From contig JAUTXW010000111.1 in the NCBI GenBank assembly GCA_030620095.1, positions 2,501 through 66,500 on the forward strand: a stretch of DNA of 64,000 bases. The letters are read 5' to 3'. The notes below the pieces were generated by a model. It did no database searches and was not told the DNA's origin. It saw only the letters and a program-made list of their open reading frames with translations. Source of the stretch: Kuschelorhynchus macadamiae. Taxonomy: Eukaryota; Arthropoda; Insecta; Coleoptera; Curculionidae. The stretch's first letter is position 1. The number at the start of each line of letters is the position of its first letter. This document shows positions 10,608-26,149 of this stretch, piece after piece. The position numbers and the translations under genes are program-made.

Positions 10608-12000
10608 CTACAAATAATACTTAATGAACATGTTTATCATGCAAAACCTGAAGTTGAAGGACTTTCGAGCCCTACAGGCCAAACTTCAGCCCATCACTAT
10701 TACTACCACATTTTTCAAATAGAGAATACACTTTCTTTAAAGATTTTACTAAACTGCAGAAAACCACTATTGCCCTTTGAGGTTTTAAAACAACCTTCAA
10801 TTCCAAACATTCTTGGCCAAGCAAATAGAACATTTTCTAAGGTGTATTTTGCGTTCAAGTGGATACGTGGGTTTTTGAAGTTGTCTCAGGGTAAAAGAAA
10901 AATGTTTGAGATATTTCAGGTCTAGAATTAGTTCTACATAGTGCCAGAAATCACATATGCAACAAAATGTGCTAACTCTTCAGAATCAAGTATGTTTGCA
11001 ATTAAAGAATCTGGGGAGTGTGAATAAGTTTTGTGCTAGTGAGATATCATTTGCCTCTAGTATTGATGGGATGGGAAAGATGGGCCTTAATCAATTTTGA
11101 CCAGGAATGCTCATTTTACCCCTTTTGCACTCAATATGCACAGTGTGCACCTTAGAGGAAGAATAAAAATAGAGTTCATTATTTACATATTTAGCCACTG
11201 CCAAGATTACCTCACAGTATAAGGTCGATCGTACGATGATGCCAAGCCTAGCCAGGAACACCAATGTTTATACCAATTTATATTACACTGAATATGTTTA
11301 GAAATGATGCAATAAAATTTTCATACAAAGAATAGTAGTGTATTTCCAGTATTAGTTTCTAAGCAGTATAAAGAAATTACTTTTATTGGAAAATAGTAAA
11401 ATACAAACTAAAATACCCAAAGATCAGATTTCACCAGTAACAAGAGTTTTAGTTAGCTATGGCAAACCCGATCGACAACTCCACGTATTAGACCATCCCA
11501 CTTTCATTGACAAGGGATTCTTAAAGTAAAAAAGTATAATAGTTTACCGTAAACATTGTTACAGGGTCACGTGACCAGCGTGGCTAAAAAACCAATAGCG
11601 GGTCGGGGAACTACAATAAATTTTAACATTAAAGAAATTAATTTGCTAAAAAATATTTTTTTAGCGTCACTACTGCATATGTTTTAATGTATTATTGTGA
11701 TTCTTTGGGTATTAAAAGTAAAAATATGTTCGTAAACTTGTTCTAAACTGGTTAGAACTTAAGATTTAGGATATTGAAAATTTAAAAAAATCTTTTATTT
11801 TTCAAATTTTAGCTATTAACATGGAAAAACAATATGACAATTGGGTATTCTATTCGTATCTAATAGGGCTCGCTAATTGCGAGGAAAGTATTCTAGTTAC
11901 AAAAAAATATATTTTCTCAGTTCCGTAGGTTAGTCAATATGTCGATCCGCGACAAAGCTCAAGAACTGCTTGTCCTATTTATTCAAGTTTTGGTTAAAAA
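10608..12000 (-). other. Carrier intron 2, left part, no gene seen
   Basis: AT-rich intronic sequence. A 110-codon plus-strand open frame at 10593-10925 overlaps exon 3 antisense at its start and shows no domain. Nothing else is supported here. Confidence 0.55.
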
Positions 12001-13080
12001 TTAAAGGTCATATGATGATGACGTGGTAACATTTTGGTAAAAATTCAATATGGCTGAACAAAATGGCGGTTTATTGAAATGTTAAAAAAATATTACTAAG
12101 AAACTGTTTATCCATTTTATCCAAATTTTGCAGAAGAATTAAGTTTGACATGACCATCAACTGATAAGTTTTACTACAAATCCAAAATGGCTGCCTAATA
12201 AAATATTGTGTGTCAATGCAGAAAACTATTACATCGATTATGTTCAAATTTTGCTCAAAATTCAAATATTATATAGGGATAAACTGGTAAAAATGTTGAG
12301 ACAAATTCAAAATGGGGGAACAAAACTGTGGCCTAAATAAATGTTTAAAAATATCTGAAAAAAGTACTTATCGGATTCATTGATTGATTGATATCCCCAT
12401 TTTAAATATTTATTATTAAAAATGTATGAATTGCTCACTTAATATCGATTTTGAATCAAATCTGTATAAATATTAAAATTCGCTCGCATTCTAGGCATTC
12501 CTACTCTCATTTTTTAAATATTTACTAAAAATGTATGATATGTACTTTCAAATAACCTCAGATTCCTACTTTCTTTCAGCCAAATCTACACAAATGTTAA
12601 AATTCCGCAGCCATGTTGGCATCACAATCTTGAATTTTTAAAATGTTGACAAAAATTCATGATGTGCAGTCTTAGATTCCCCTAAATGCCGAATTTTAAT
12701 CAAATCTGCAAAAATTTTAAAATTAGTCTGCTATAATGGTGCCGCCATTTTTAATACTCAAATATTGACTAAAATTTCATAACTTTTATTCTTAAATACT
12801 TCTAGATACTGATATTTCAGCCGAATCTGTACAAATGACAAAATTCGTTCGCTATATTGGCGCACCATTTTGATTTTTGTTGTGCATTCTTAAATAATCC
12901 CCACAAATGTTAAAATCATCCGTCCGACCTGTTGACATTGTCATTTCGACACCGCTATTTTAAATTTTTAAATTTTCCTAGGCACTGATTTTCAGTTTTG
13001 GCTACACAAGTAACAAAATTCGTCGGCCGTATTGTCGCAGCCATTTTGGATTTCTAAACGTTGACTAAAAAAATTCGGAT
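12000..13080. repeat. Degenerate ~120-bp tandem array
   Basis: Units recur about every 115-130 bp and share phrases such as CAAATCTGTACAAATGTTAAAATTCG, shortened here to its core ATCTGTACAAATG, followed by a GGCGCCATTTT-like patch and a TTTAAATATTTGACTAAAAATT-like stretch. Copies are strongly diverged. Related units with the same AATGGCGGCCTAAT theme occur at 43955-44360. This looks like an old satellite or a transposon-borne minisatellite. Confidence 0.55.
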
Positions 13081-15416
<2,336 letters not shown>

Positions 15417-15520
15417 CGAGAGGGTGGGTAGTTGTGACTAACTAGTTAGAACAAAACGTGCTAAATCTAGTGGGGCTGTAGTCAAAGAGAGGGGACCTTA
15501 GATTAAAACATTTGTTGCTT

Positions 15521-15561
15521 TGCCAAGCTTTCGGCAACTGTTTATTGCCTTCCTCAAGACA
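15521..15561 (-). ncRNA. Hammerhead-like motif, left arm
   Basis: Mirror copy of the motif at 16399-16439: UGUC (15561-15558), UUGAGGA (15557-15551), a GGCAA/UUGCC stem II (15549-15545 with 15537-15533), GAAA (15532-15529), and a closing GGCA (15524-15521) that can pair with UGUC including one G-U. Confidence 0.35.
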
Positions 15562-16398
15562 GCCTAAAAATTGTTATTATTTTGTATTAACATTTATTTT
15601 AAAGAAAAAGTTGTTGTGGACTTACTACTTGGTTTTACTCTTGAAGAAACAACACTGAAAAATTTTCAACATTGCTAAAGACCTATATACATATTATTTA
15701 CACCTTTTTATCACTAGTTTTGACTTGGATGTTGTTATATTAACACATTTTAAAATTCTTAAAGATTTGGTTTATTCCAACGTGCAGACACTGTCGGCCA
15801 TTTTACGTATTTTAAAGGCAAATTATTATTGTAAAATGGAGAACGTGTTTTTTTTTTTATTTTTGCTCTCCTTCCCTTACTTCACACTAGTTGGTTTACG
15901 CGTTTTTTGTTTTTCAAATAATTGTCGACTGAGCACGAATCGGTAACGACGGTTTCCCAAATGTATAGTTGGAAAAGAAAAATGTAGATGGCGCATTAGT
16001 AAACAGTACTCTGCAAAGCTGGTAACCCAATCAGCACAAATCTTACAAGTTCTGTAATTGTTGGTTAAACGATGAAAACAGGGAAGGAGAGCAAAAAAAA
16101 AAAAAAAAAAAACACGTTCTCCATTTTACAATAATAATTTGCCTTTAAAATACGTAAAATGGCCGACAGTGTCTGCACGTTGGAATAAACCAAATCTTTA
16201 AGAATTTTAAAATGTGTTAATATAACAACATCCAAGTCAAAACTAGTGATAAAAAGGTGTAAATAATATGTATATAGGTCTTTAGCAATGTTGAGAATTT
16301 TTCAGTGTTGTTTCTTCAAGAGTAAAACCAAGTAGTAAGTCCACAACAACTTTTTCTTTAAAATAAATGTTAATACAAAATAATAACAATTTTTAGGC

Positions 16399-16439
16399 TG
16401 TCTTGAGGAAGGCAATAAACAGTTGCCGAAAGCTTGGCA
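16399..16439 (+). ncRNA. Hammerhead-like motif, right arm
   Basis: UGUC (16399-16402), UUGAGGA (16403-16409; differs from CUGANGA only at the first base), one spacer A, stem II GGCAA/UUGCC (16411-16415 and 16423-16427), GAAA (16428-16431), GC turn, UU (would-be cleavage dinucleotide), GGCA (16436-16439) closing stem I. The C-to-U change would weaken or abolish cleavage. Confidence 0.4.
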
Positions 16440-16503
16440 AAGCAACAAAGTGTTTTAATCTAAGGTCCCCTCTCTTTGACTACAGCCCCACTAGATTTAG
16501 CAC

Positions 16504-16507
<4 letters not shown>

Positions 16508-16600
<93 letters not shown>
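16508..16600. repeat. (TA)n array, ~46 units
   Basis: Alternating TA directly right of the inverted repeat. From 16601 to 17042 the intron shows no gene. Confidence 0.97.
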
Positions 16601-16601
<1 letters not shown>

Positions 16602-17042
16602 TATATATTTCATTGACTGTATGACATGGTTGGGTTACGTGCAGAGCTTGAGAAATTTAGAATCAACTCAATTTTGCGTATCAAGAAAATAATTTATTCG
16701 GTAATAGGTTTTTGCACAACAAACACTAAATATATTTATAAGTTCCAAGACTAAGCAAAATTAGGTCCTCTGAGGTATCAATTTATTTTGTATGTCTGCT
16801 AATCCGATCCAAAATTATAAATTATATTGTACATTGTGCATCAAATTGTCACTTCTTGTAGGCATTAGTTTCATTAGTATTTCATTAGTTATGGAATATT
16901 TAGAATATTTATGAATTTCGGACAATGTATCTACAATAGTAAAAAATAATTTAAATATTAATTGCGAGTGTGTGTACAGATGACAGGAACCAATTTATTA
17001 CAATTTTTATCATAAAATTAACTTAAATAAAAATATAATATA

Positions 17043-18378
17043 CGAGGGCCTTTCAACAAAGACTAGGACTAGTACTACCAAAATTTTATTTATTAATCTT
17101 AAACAACAATATTTTTATCAAACTCTATATAGTCCCCCTATAATGCAATAACCCTATCCCAACGGTGCTGCCATTGTTCAAAGATATGACGGAAGCCATT
17201 TTTTGAGAGCTTCTTCAAAACCGCCTCTAAAGCCTTAACAGCATCCAATTCTGTTTGAAATCGTCGTCCTTTGAGGTTTTTTTTTTCCTTGAGGAAACAG
17301 ATAGAAGTCGCATAGGGCTATGTCAGGACTATATGGAGGATGCGGTACAGACCTGATATTTTTAGTGTTCAAAAACTCTCTCACTATATTTGCTACGTGA
17401 GGGCGCGCGTTATTATGATGAAGTTTCCACTTTCCAATCAGCTCAGGTCGTTTTTTGCGGATGCGATCCTTCATCAACTGGAACAAAACTTGTTTATAAT
17501 AACTGGCAGTTACTGTACTAACATGTGGGACCATGTGCGTATACACCATGCCTTTGTGGTCAAAAAATGTTATGACCATAGCTTTAGCAGTAGATTTTTG
17601 TGCACGTGCTTTTTTGGAGGTGTTCCTCCTTTTTCTACCCACTGCGTACTCTGTTGCTTCATGTCGGGATCATAACAATACACCCAAGTTTCATCCGCAG
17701 TAATAAGGATCTTCCACCATTCTTCACCTTCTTCTTCAACGCATTGTTTCCAGTATTCACAAACCACTACCGTATTCGCTTTTTGATCTGGTGTCATACT
17801 TTTTGATCTGGTGTATACGTGGAATTCAGGGAGCACAAAGTCTAGACATCTTTAAATGCTTGTATAAAAGAGTAAAAACACTTCCAACAGATATTTAAGA
17901 ATATTTGAGAGTTTTGGGATAGTCAGACACGAATCTGTGCAAATAATTACTGCTCCGGTATTGATGGTTTCCTCAGTTAGTGCCACAATAGAAGCACCTG
18001 TACCACCTTGCAACTCACAACTTTCCCTGCCATTACTAAACTCTTTATGCCATCAAAAACAAGCAGATCTTGTCATAGACAATTCCCCAAAATCCGTATT
18101 AATCATCGAAAAAGTGTCCGTTGCTGATTTTCCAAGACGAACACAAAATTTGATTGCATATCTTTGTTCTTTCAATTCATCCATCACGATTCTTAGAGGT
18201 GCGGTAACAATATTTCAACTTTAGAGCGGCGTCAAAATCAAATAAATAATTTATGACAACTGACATTGTGTAATATGAAAGAAGCCTACTTGGATGATAT
18301 TTTTTGATTTTTGACGGTATGTAGCTCGTTGCACTGTGCCGTAAAAATTCAGTCCTAGTCTTTGTTGAAAGGCCCTGG
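17043..18378 (-). mobile_element. Mariner element, full length, inactive
   Basis: A 1.34-kb mariner with terminal inverted repeats still recognisable: left GAGGGCCTTTCAACAAAGAC and right its mirror image, about 28 bp with one mismatch (17043-17070 and 18351-18378). Both sides are flanked by TA (17041-17042 and 18379-18380), the expected target-site duplication. The length is typical for mariner. The single gene inside is dead. Confidence 0.9.
17235..18184 (-). pseudogene. Mariner transposase, multiply broken
   Basis: Starts MDELKEQRYAIKFCVRLGKS, a typical mariner N-terminus with helix-turn-helix. The frame is broken by in-frame stops near 18070 and 17855 and at least one frameshift near 17640 (between the part carrying ITADETWVYCYDPDMKQQST and the part carrying MGRKRRNTSKKARAQKS). 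The C-terminal part carries HHNNARPHVA where the family has an aspartate (second catalytic D changed to N) and SPDIALCDFYLF with the third D. Lost catalytic residue plus stops mean no activity. Confidence 0.85.
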
Positions 18379-19486
18379 TACATAAAACCGCATGTGTTGC
18401 CATTTAACTCAATAAGATAGAGCGAGATGGAGATACTAATGTACTGCGGGTTGTATACATATCATTTGCCTCAGTTTTCATGAATTTTGGGACTATTTCG
18501 GTTTGTATTTAGTTTAATGATATCATACACCTCTTCTTTCCATATTAAAATCTTGCTTAAAGTCAAAGAAATACTAAAGATTAGTATTAACTTAATTTGC
18601 TATATAGGTATTACAGAAAAATGTGTTTTTAAAACTTAAAGCAAATAACATAAATAACTGCATAATATAATTAATTGAGAAAATTAAAATGTTTTCTTTT
18701 TTTTTTTAATAAGGATGTAGCAAATGCAAGCATCGAGCAAGTGGTCCTTGTGAAACATACACAACTGAATTCCAGATTTTATTTTCTTACTTTTTGTAAT
18801 GAGGTCAAATGCATTATTTTGATTATAAAATATATCATATTCAAAAATCATAAATCATTCATTCAAAATAATTTGAGATCTATATTTTCAGAATGATCAA
18901 CTAATAATAGGGAACTTGCATATTTTTTTTATTAATGTATTCTCTTACATATAAATTATTATTTTATTTATTTTGCAATAAAGTTCTAAAATTTAGCGCG
19001 CAAACTGATCATTTCAAACGACAGCATTTGGCGCTGTCTACGGTTTGACGTCACATCGTACCAGTATGGGAACGTCGCCAACGACCGGCAAAAAATGCAA
19101 TACCAGCTGTCATGGTTGATGGCAGTATTGGCAATTTTGTTTGTTTTAATTTTGTGGTTTAATTTTTATGTTTATTTAAAAGAAAAGGGTTACTGGTAAA
19201 TTAATATAATTCACGTAAACACCAAACTGAACAAAATAAACTCGATACTAATAAAACTGAAATCACAAAACGCTGTCAATGTCGTCCATTAACCACAAAA
19301 AAGAGAAATGTCGTCTGGCTGAAGGCTTGACGAATGACGCCTGTTGTTGTTGTTGTACCGTTGCCAGATTTCGCGTATACGTAATGACCTCACGTTCCAT
19401 TTTTGGTCAGGTGACGTAATTTGAATTTTGGAGCTTTTTTAATTGCCTTTTGTCGAGCGGGGAGGCAATAAAATTTTTTTTTAGAT
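18379..19486 (-). other. Carrier intron 2, no gene seen
   Basis: No supported coding region. The part around 19000-19460 is richer in CG-containing words than its neighbours and may be a repeat fragment, but nothing is recognisable. Confidence 0.45.
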
Positions 19487-19510
19487 ATATATATATATAT
19501 ATATATATAT
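19487..19510. repeat. (TA)n, short
   Basis: About 12 TA units immediately left of the left Penelope-like copy. Confidence 0.9.
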
Positions 19511-20737
19511 GTTGATTTTTATTCCTTCACGGATGGAAAAATACAATGTGTTTTCATTCCGGGTGTACATCCGTTCACAACTGTCGTTCTGAAAAGAACA
19601 GTTTTGCTGACGTTTCGCCAAAATCACATTTGGCATTTTCGAAGCTTTCTTTCTCGCGTCCGAATAGAGACTGAAGTGTTGGTGACTGCGACGCTTCCTT
19701 TTATACCCCCACTCGGGGCCGAAGTTTATATCTGCGCAGGCGTTGGTCGTTATTTATGTTTTCCGGATGGTGCTGTTGTTGTTGCGCTAATTGCGCTTGA
19801 GTTTTTGCGATTTTAGATTTGTCGATTATTGTCTTTCATACTGTTGGTAGTTTTAATGATTCGTCCCTTTTATTTAAATCACCTTGCTTTTCAATTTCTA
19901 TGGCTTCTCGGATTATTCTGGTCTTATAATGTTCTATATTGGCAATCTCCCTACACCCATCGAAATTTATTTTATGGCCGGTTTCCTGATGATGTAGGAA
20001 TAAAGCTGAGGTTGTTTGTTTATTTCTGATGCTGAGTGTATGCTCTTCCACTCTTGCTGATATGCGCCTGTTAGTTTGCCCTACGTACAACTTTTCACAG
20101 TCCTGGCACGGAATACTGTACACTCCGTGGTTTTCCAGTTTGATTTTTTCTTTTGGGTTGCGGAGTAGTTTACCTATAGTTGTTTGTGGCTTGTGTATTG
20201 TTTGTATGTTATGTTTCCTCAGAATTCTTTCGATTCTGTCTGTTGTGCCTTTTACATATGGTAAGACTACTCGTTGCTTTCCCGGTTCATATTTTTTGTT
20301 GTTTGTTGTTCGGGAAACCTGTGCATTAATAGCTTTCTCTATGGTGCGATTTGTGTAGCCATTTTTCTTTAAAACACTAGATATTACCTTAAGTTCGTTT
20401 TCTCTCGTCTGTGTTTCAGTTAGTCGCACGGATCTAGATATTAGAGTATTTGCCACAGCTTAAATTTGTGCTGGGTGATGATGTGATTTTGCATTTAAAT
20501 ATCTGTCTGTATGTGTTGGTTTTCTATACACGGTGTATTCGAAATGTCCGTTATGTAGTTTTGTGACCAAAACATCTAAAAATGGTAGTTTGTTGTTTTC
20601 CTCTAACTCTAGAGTAAATTGTATTCTGGGGTGGATTGAATTTACGTGAGTCAGAAATTTTTCGAGTTCTGCATGACCATGTTGCCATATAATAAATATG
20701 TCATCCACATAACGAATCCATAATTTGGGTTTTAAAC
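19511..20737 (-). pseudogene. Penelope-like element, left copy (RT palm end plus GIY-YIG endonuclease)
   Basis: A 5'-truncated Penelope-like retroelement. Minus-strand translation runs from WIRYVDDIFIIWQHG (reverse transcriptase palm) through SHHHPAQI to a GIY-YIG endonuclease (GVYSIPCQDCEKLYVGQTN) and a basic tail. Stops interrupt it at 20457-20459 (right after HHHPAQI) and near 19834. Most of the RT domain is missing. The 3' untranslated part (19511-19830) carries the degenerate hammerhead-like segment at 19606-19645. It is paired head to head with the copy at 20745-21916. Confidence 0.85.
19606..19645 (-). ncRNA. Degenerate hammerhead-like segment of the left Penelope copy
   Basis: Same segment as 21819-21858 in the right copy: GCU/AGC stem I, a damaged core (UCGAAAA in place of CUGANGA), stem II GCCAAA/UUUGGC, then GAAACGUC. 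Probably inactive. Confidence 0.35.
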
Positions 20738-20744
20738 TTGTTTT

Positions 20745-22070
<1,326 letters not shown>

Positions 22071-22244
22071 CAATACCACGTAGCCTTATCTTTAGTATTT
22101 TTTCGTATTTAAAAATGTATGGAAGTTCCCTATTACTTAGTTAATTTACTTTTTTTTTCCCCTAAGTTAGTATGGTTTCTAAGCATCAGCTTGAATCCAG
22201 CAATTTTCTAACTTACCACATACGAAAAATCTAACAAAACATAC

Positions 22245-22408
22245 CAGTGTTCCATTAAACTGGCTAGGTCGTTTATACCATGGATTTCTTGGATCTGAGG
22301 GCTGACAACTACAGATATGATCCATAAGACCATTACAATAAAGGAAACATCTGCTCATTGACTTCTGTTGTGCTTGCATTCTAATTTTAACAACATCTAA
22401 AGGAGTCA
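22245..22408 (-). CDS. SLC25A39/40-type carrier, exon 2
   Basis: 164 bp, acceptor TTTTCAG and donor GTATGT. It completes the methionine codon split with exon 1 and begins with the first carrier signature TPLDVVKIR. The matrix loop that follows has four cysteines (RCFLYCNGLMDHICSC), then DPRNPWYKRPSQFNGTL, leading into exon 3 without a gap. The cysteine-rich loop is the feature that points to SLC25A39/40 rather than another carrier subfamily; in the human member loop cysteines are linked to iron-sulfur sensing. Frame intact. Confidence 0.88.
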
Positions 22409-22845
22409 CTGAAAACAAAATTATTTTAATTATTTATTTAATAATACATAAGTAAACACTACTTGAAGTTAATTATATTATAACAATAGTTCAGACAGTC
22501 TTATAGTTTTTGTAATTTGCACCTAAATTGTTTATAACAATATTATATGTATTTACAACAATATCTATATAACTTATAGCTAAATCGGTGTAAAACTACT
22601 ATCTAGTATTTAACAGAGGGCTTTCAGAATAATGCTTTAATTAGGTTTTATATATGTAAAATAAACTTAAACTAAAACTAAATTATAAAATACAAAAAAA
22701 GTGTAAAAACGAAAAAAAAATTATACAAGACTTCATAACAGTGAGGAATATAAATTAATAGTATTACAAGAAAAATAATGCAAACAATAAACAAAATGTA
22801 ACTATCCCTAACACACAGAGAACATCAGTTAATAATGGATTAATA
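22409..22845 (-). other. Carrier intron 1, near exon 2, no gene seen
   Basis: AT-rich intron sequence without coding signal. Confidence 0.6.
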
Positions 22846-23230
22846 ATTAATTAGCCAACCTATATGCTTTTATTGCCATTAAAAACTCTGAATTAGAACC
22901 AAAAAAATCTATTGTGGGATTCTGATTTCCGAACTTAACTGCACGCGTAATAAATGAATTGGAGCTATACTTTGCTTTGTGAAGTGACTCAAAAAATAAG
23001 TCACAATTGCATGTTGGTTTAGCTGGCACATATAATCCTATTTGTTAAACAAGGGCAGGACATGATCCATCAGTCAGGACTTTACGGAGACGTTTTAAGC
23101 CTCCCTGTTTTCGATGTGTGTTTAGTGGCGTGAGGGCCAACTCTGCCTCAGGCTGTGAGACACCAACTGGCCTGTAAAATTTAAATGGTAGATACTGAAT
23201 GAGCTTGCGCTGAACACAATGAATTTTTTC
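22846..23230 (-). pseudogene. LINE 3'-end fragment
   Basis: Minus-strand translation shows the C-terminal tail of a LINE ORF2: LPFKFYRPVGVSQPEAELA, then SNSFITRAVKFGNQNPTIDFFG (last 61 codons open). It belongs to an APE-type non-LTR retrotransposon; the start is broken by stops. Confidence 0.5.
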
Positions 23231-23339
23231 AACTTAAAAGTACAGTACAATAGCTGAAGAAAAGTCAACAATAAAAAATAACACATTCCTTTAAGTAAAG
23301 TCCCGCGATGAATAACAACTTTTACATTAAACGTTTTTT

Positions 23340-24470
23340 AAATATGTTTATGTTAATAGCATCTCTAATTATTACTTAACTTGTTATATAAATCATAGCC
23401 TGTAAAAAATATATAATTTTGATAAGCCGCAGATGTATGATGTTATGGTAATAAAAGCTTTTTATGTCGTGTTTCATAATTATGACCTTATCTAACACTT
23501 TGAAATGAAACTGTATTCCTATTCACAAAACACTAAACTTTGTAAATGTATATTCCTGCCACAATTAGTATTTTAAGTGCATTAAACGCGTCTCTGCATG
23601 AATACCCTAACCTAGGAATCAGTCGGACAGCATATTTATGCAAGAAGAAAACTCTATTAATATTTGCAGTCATATCCCAATTCAATATGCCATATCTAAT
23701 TATCGAGTGAATGTTGGCACACTACCTACCATACATAGACATAAATTTGAGTCCATATAAGTTTATTTTTATCAGACCAGTATAATATCATTCTGTCTAC
23801 CACCTCTGCTATTTGCTTTAATGAATCCAATTTCTTATTTACTATTAGAATAATAGTATCATCAGCATATGAAACTACAAAAACAATCTGTGTTGTGTTT
23901 GCGATAAAAGTTAGCAGATCCTTTGCAAAAATCAAAAAAAGGAAAGACCCCAAAATGGATCCCTGCGGAACACCATTTTGCATTATAGTACTAAGACTTT
24001 TTATTTCATTGAGCAAATATGATTTTAAAAGATTTAATAGTTTACCCCCATACCACATAACATAACAATTTAGAAAGTAGTAGTTCATGATTAACCATGT
24101 CAAACACACCAGAAAAGTCAATAATCATTCCCAATACCACACACTTTTTATCCAAAGAGTCGACAATTATTTGTTGGAATTCATATAAAGCAGTCTCTAT
24201 GCTCTTATTTAAAGTGAAGCCATGTTTACAAGGAGACAATCATTTGTTTTTATAAAAAAATGATATAAGTTGATCCTTGATTACCAACAAATTTTAGAGA
24301 TACTATTCAAAAGACTTATTCCACAATCGTTTGCAAAACTGTTATGGTTACCCTTCTTATATAAAGGAATAATAATGGCTAGCTTTAAGGCATCAGGAAA
24401 TATTTCACTCTCTATAGAAAAATTTATCAAATAAGACAATGTATCGTCTCCTCTACTTTCCTAAGTGATG
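23340..24470 (-). pseudogene. LINE reverse transcriptase fragment
   Basis: Relic of ORF2 of a Jockey/CR1-group LINE. Visible in order: KHGFTLNKSIETALYEFQQ, VVLGMIIDFSGVFDMVNHE (RT motif A region), NGVPQGSILGSFLFLIF (RT motif B region), VVSYADDTIIL (active site YADD), and a thumb/C-terminal part (IRYGILNWDMTANINRVFF near 23650). Two open blocks at 24239-24042 and 24121-23726 overlap in different frames, marking a frameshift near 24080; further stops follow. Confidence 0.75.
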
Positions 24471-25325
24471 TGCCCATGATTTGTAGTAAAAATTAATTGA
24501 ATAACACGTTCGGGCAAATGACATTACATAATACTTTTCAGTGTTTAGCGCCACGTCGTTCAAAATACGGCTCTCTTTAAGACCGTAACAGAAATTCCCT
24601 GATGAGCAGATTCATTGTGCAGTTTATTTCAGATAATGAAAATCTAAGACATTTTTGTGCAGTTTTGAAGCACATAAATCATACAGATATATTTGTTCAT
24701 TGCCCCCAGTTTGTCTACCTTTAATACAGTTTTCAGGTTCATTGTTCGCCATTTTCCGTGAGATTTAGAATGAACACTGAAAACAAAAAATACAGGTTGC
24801 CCTATGTGTTGTTGGATCTTCCCATATTTTTGACTATAGTCAGTACTCCTTTAAATTTATTGTCTGTGTTGTTTAATTACCTATTCTGTCAGCCTACCTA
24901 TCCTTGTTATAAGCATGTTTATCTTATCGTTTACTCTCTTCATCCATGTGGGCTTTTTGTTAAATTTCATAAAATTATTGTTCTCGGGTTGTAGCTGTAA
25001 TTTAAGTCCAAGCGTTTTGGCTTTTAGTATTATTATTATCATTATTATTGTGTAAGAGATTCAGTTCAACAGTGAGCATCACATACTGTAACGTGTATAG
25101 GCCATTTAAGAGCTTAATATAAAACCCAAACTTACACAGAAGATTTGTATGCAGAAAGTTCGGAGCCCAAACATACAATGTTCATACGCGTGGATAAGGA
25201 ACTTCAAATATATGAATACTAGACTTCACTAATGCCTAATGAGCCCAGACCAATTTCTACTCTTCCTGTGATTCCAAAAAATTTTGAGTGGGTTTAAAGA
25301 AACAAATAGTTCTTCATTTTGAAAC
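24471..25325 (-). other. Carrier intron 1, no gene seen
   Basis: A 78-codon plus-strand open frame (24758-24994) has no recognisable domain. Nothing else supported. Confidence 0.45.
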
Positions 25326-25329
25326 AGAT

Positions 25330-25930
25330 AACTTTTTCTACTTTGGACAATGTGGTTTCAGATCTAAGAGATTTACAACAGATGCATTAATATAACTGAT
25401 TGATAAAATAATAATGGCACAGAATGCAAAAGAAATTTGCAAAGGCGATAAACTTAAATATTACAATTTTGATATTGTAAGTATCCAAGTTATCCAACAG
25501 ACCATATTTGTCAAATTGTGAACTGTATGCATCAGATTTGGTATTATTCACAGATGTTATCATCTGTAAGGAGAGTGAAAATGAACAACTTAGTGTGAAG
25601 CTTGAGAGTAGCAGAGGAGTATCCTGGAGTAGTGTGGTATAAATACTTCATGATTGAATAAAAGAAACCCCCAAATTATGTCTTACACACAAGAAAAAAT
25701 CATGTCCTACGCAAAATAGTGCTAAATTTCTTGATTTTTAGTTGAATCAAATTTTATCTTGGGAGGAAGTAAATTTGCTGGCTAATGAACTATCAAGAAA
25801 TATATTTGCTTTCAGGGCATGTACGTCTGAGATGGCGTACACTCATTATTTATGCCCCAGTGTATCTTTGAACTGTTGCTTTGGAGACACATACTTCACA
25901 CAAATAGAACATTTGGTCTACAAATAAAGG
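25330..25930 (+). pseudogene. Very decayed LINE fragment
   Basis: Faint LINE ORF2 traces on the plus strand: FYFGQCGFRSKRFTTDALI (compare the RT QHGFR..RST block) near 25340, and a C-terminal-like piece (LSWEEVNLLANELSRNIFAF) near 25750-25925. Many stops in between. Confidence 0.35.
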
Positions 25931-26149
25931 TTATTAAGTTAACTGGATTTTGTATGTTTAACATAACAGACATGGCATTAATTATTATGGTCCACTATAA
26001 CAGGCTTTCCAGGAAAATTTAAATTCTGGATGATAAATTTTTTCTAGTTGAAATAGATATTTTACATCTCAACACTCTCTAGAACATTCACGATTTTTTG
26101 TAAAAAAAAAAAAACTTTCATTTTTGATCTCTATAGGGTTAAACTAAAA

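Larger units (their letters stand above)
15457..16507. mobile_element. Long inverted repeat, likely Penelope-related pLTR-type structure
   Basis: Arms of about 425 bp (15457-15880 and 16082-16507) are near-identical inverted copies, separated by ~200 bp of unrelated sequence. The outer ends carry AACGTGCTAAATCTAGTGGG; the inner ends contain poly-T/poly-A runs. Both outer ends abut (TA)n arrays. Each arm has a hammerhead-like core (15521-15561 minus, 16399-16439 plus). No protein is encoded. The combination of inverted arms, hammerhead-like motif and (TA)n flanks resembles the non-coding ends of Penelope-like elements; a fold-back DNA element or an assembly artefact is possible. Confidence 0.5.

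Noticed and set aside
10593..10925. 110-codon plus-strand frame next to carrier exon 3
   Set aside because: Overlaps the exon antisense, low-complexity content, no family resemblance.
17340..18224. Plus-strand open frames across the mariner
   Set aside because: They are antisense to the mariner transposase, which has clear family motifs on the minus strand.
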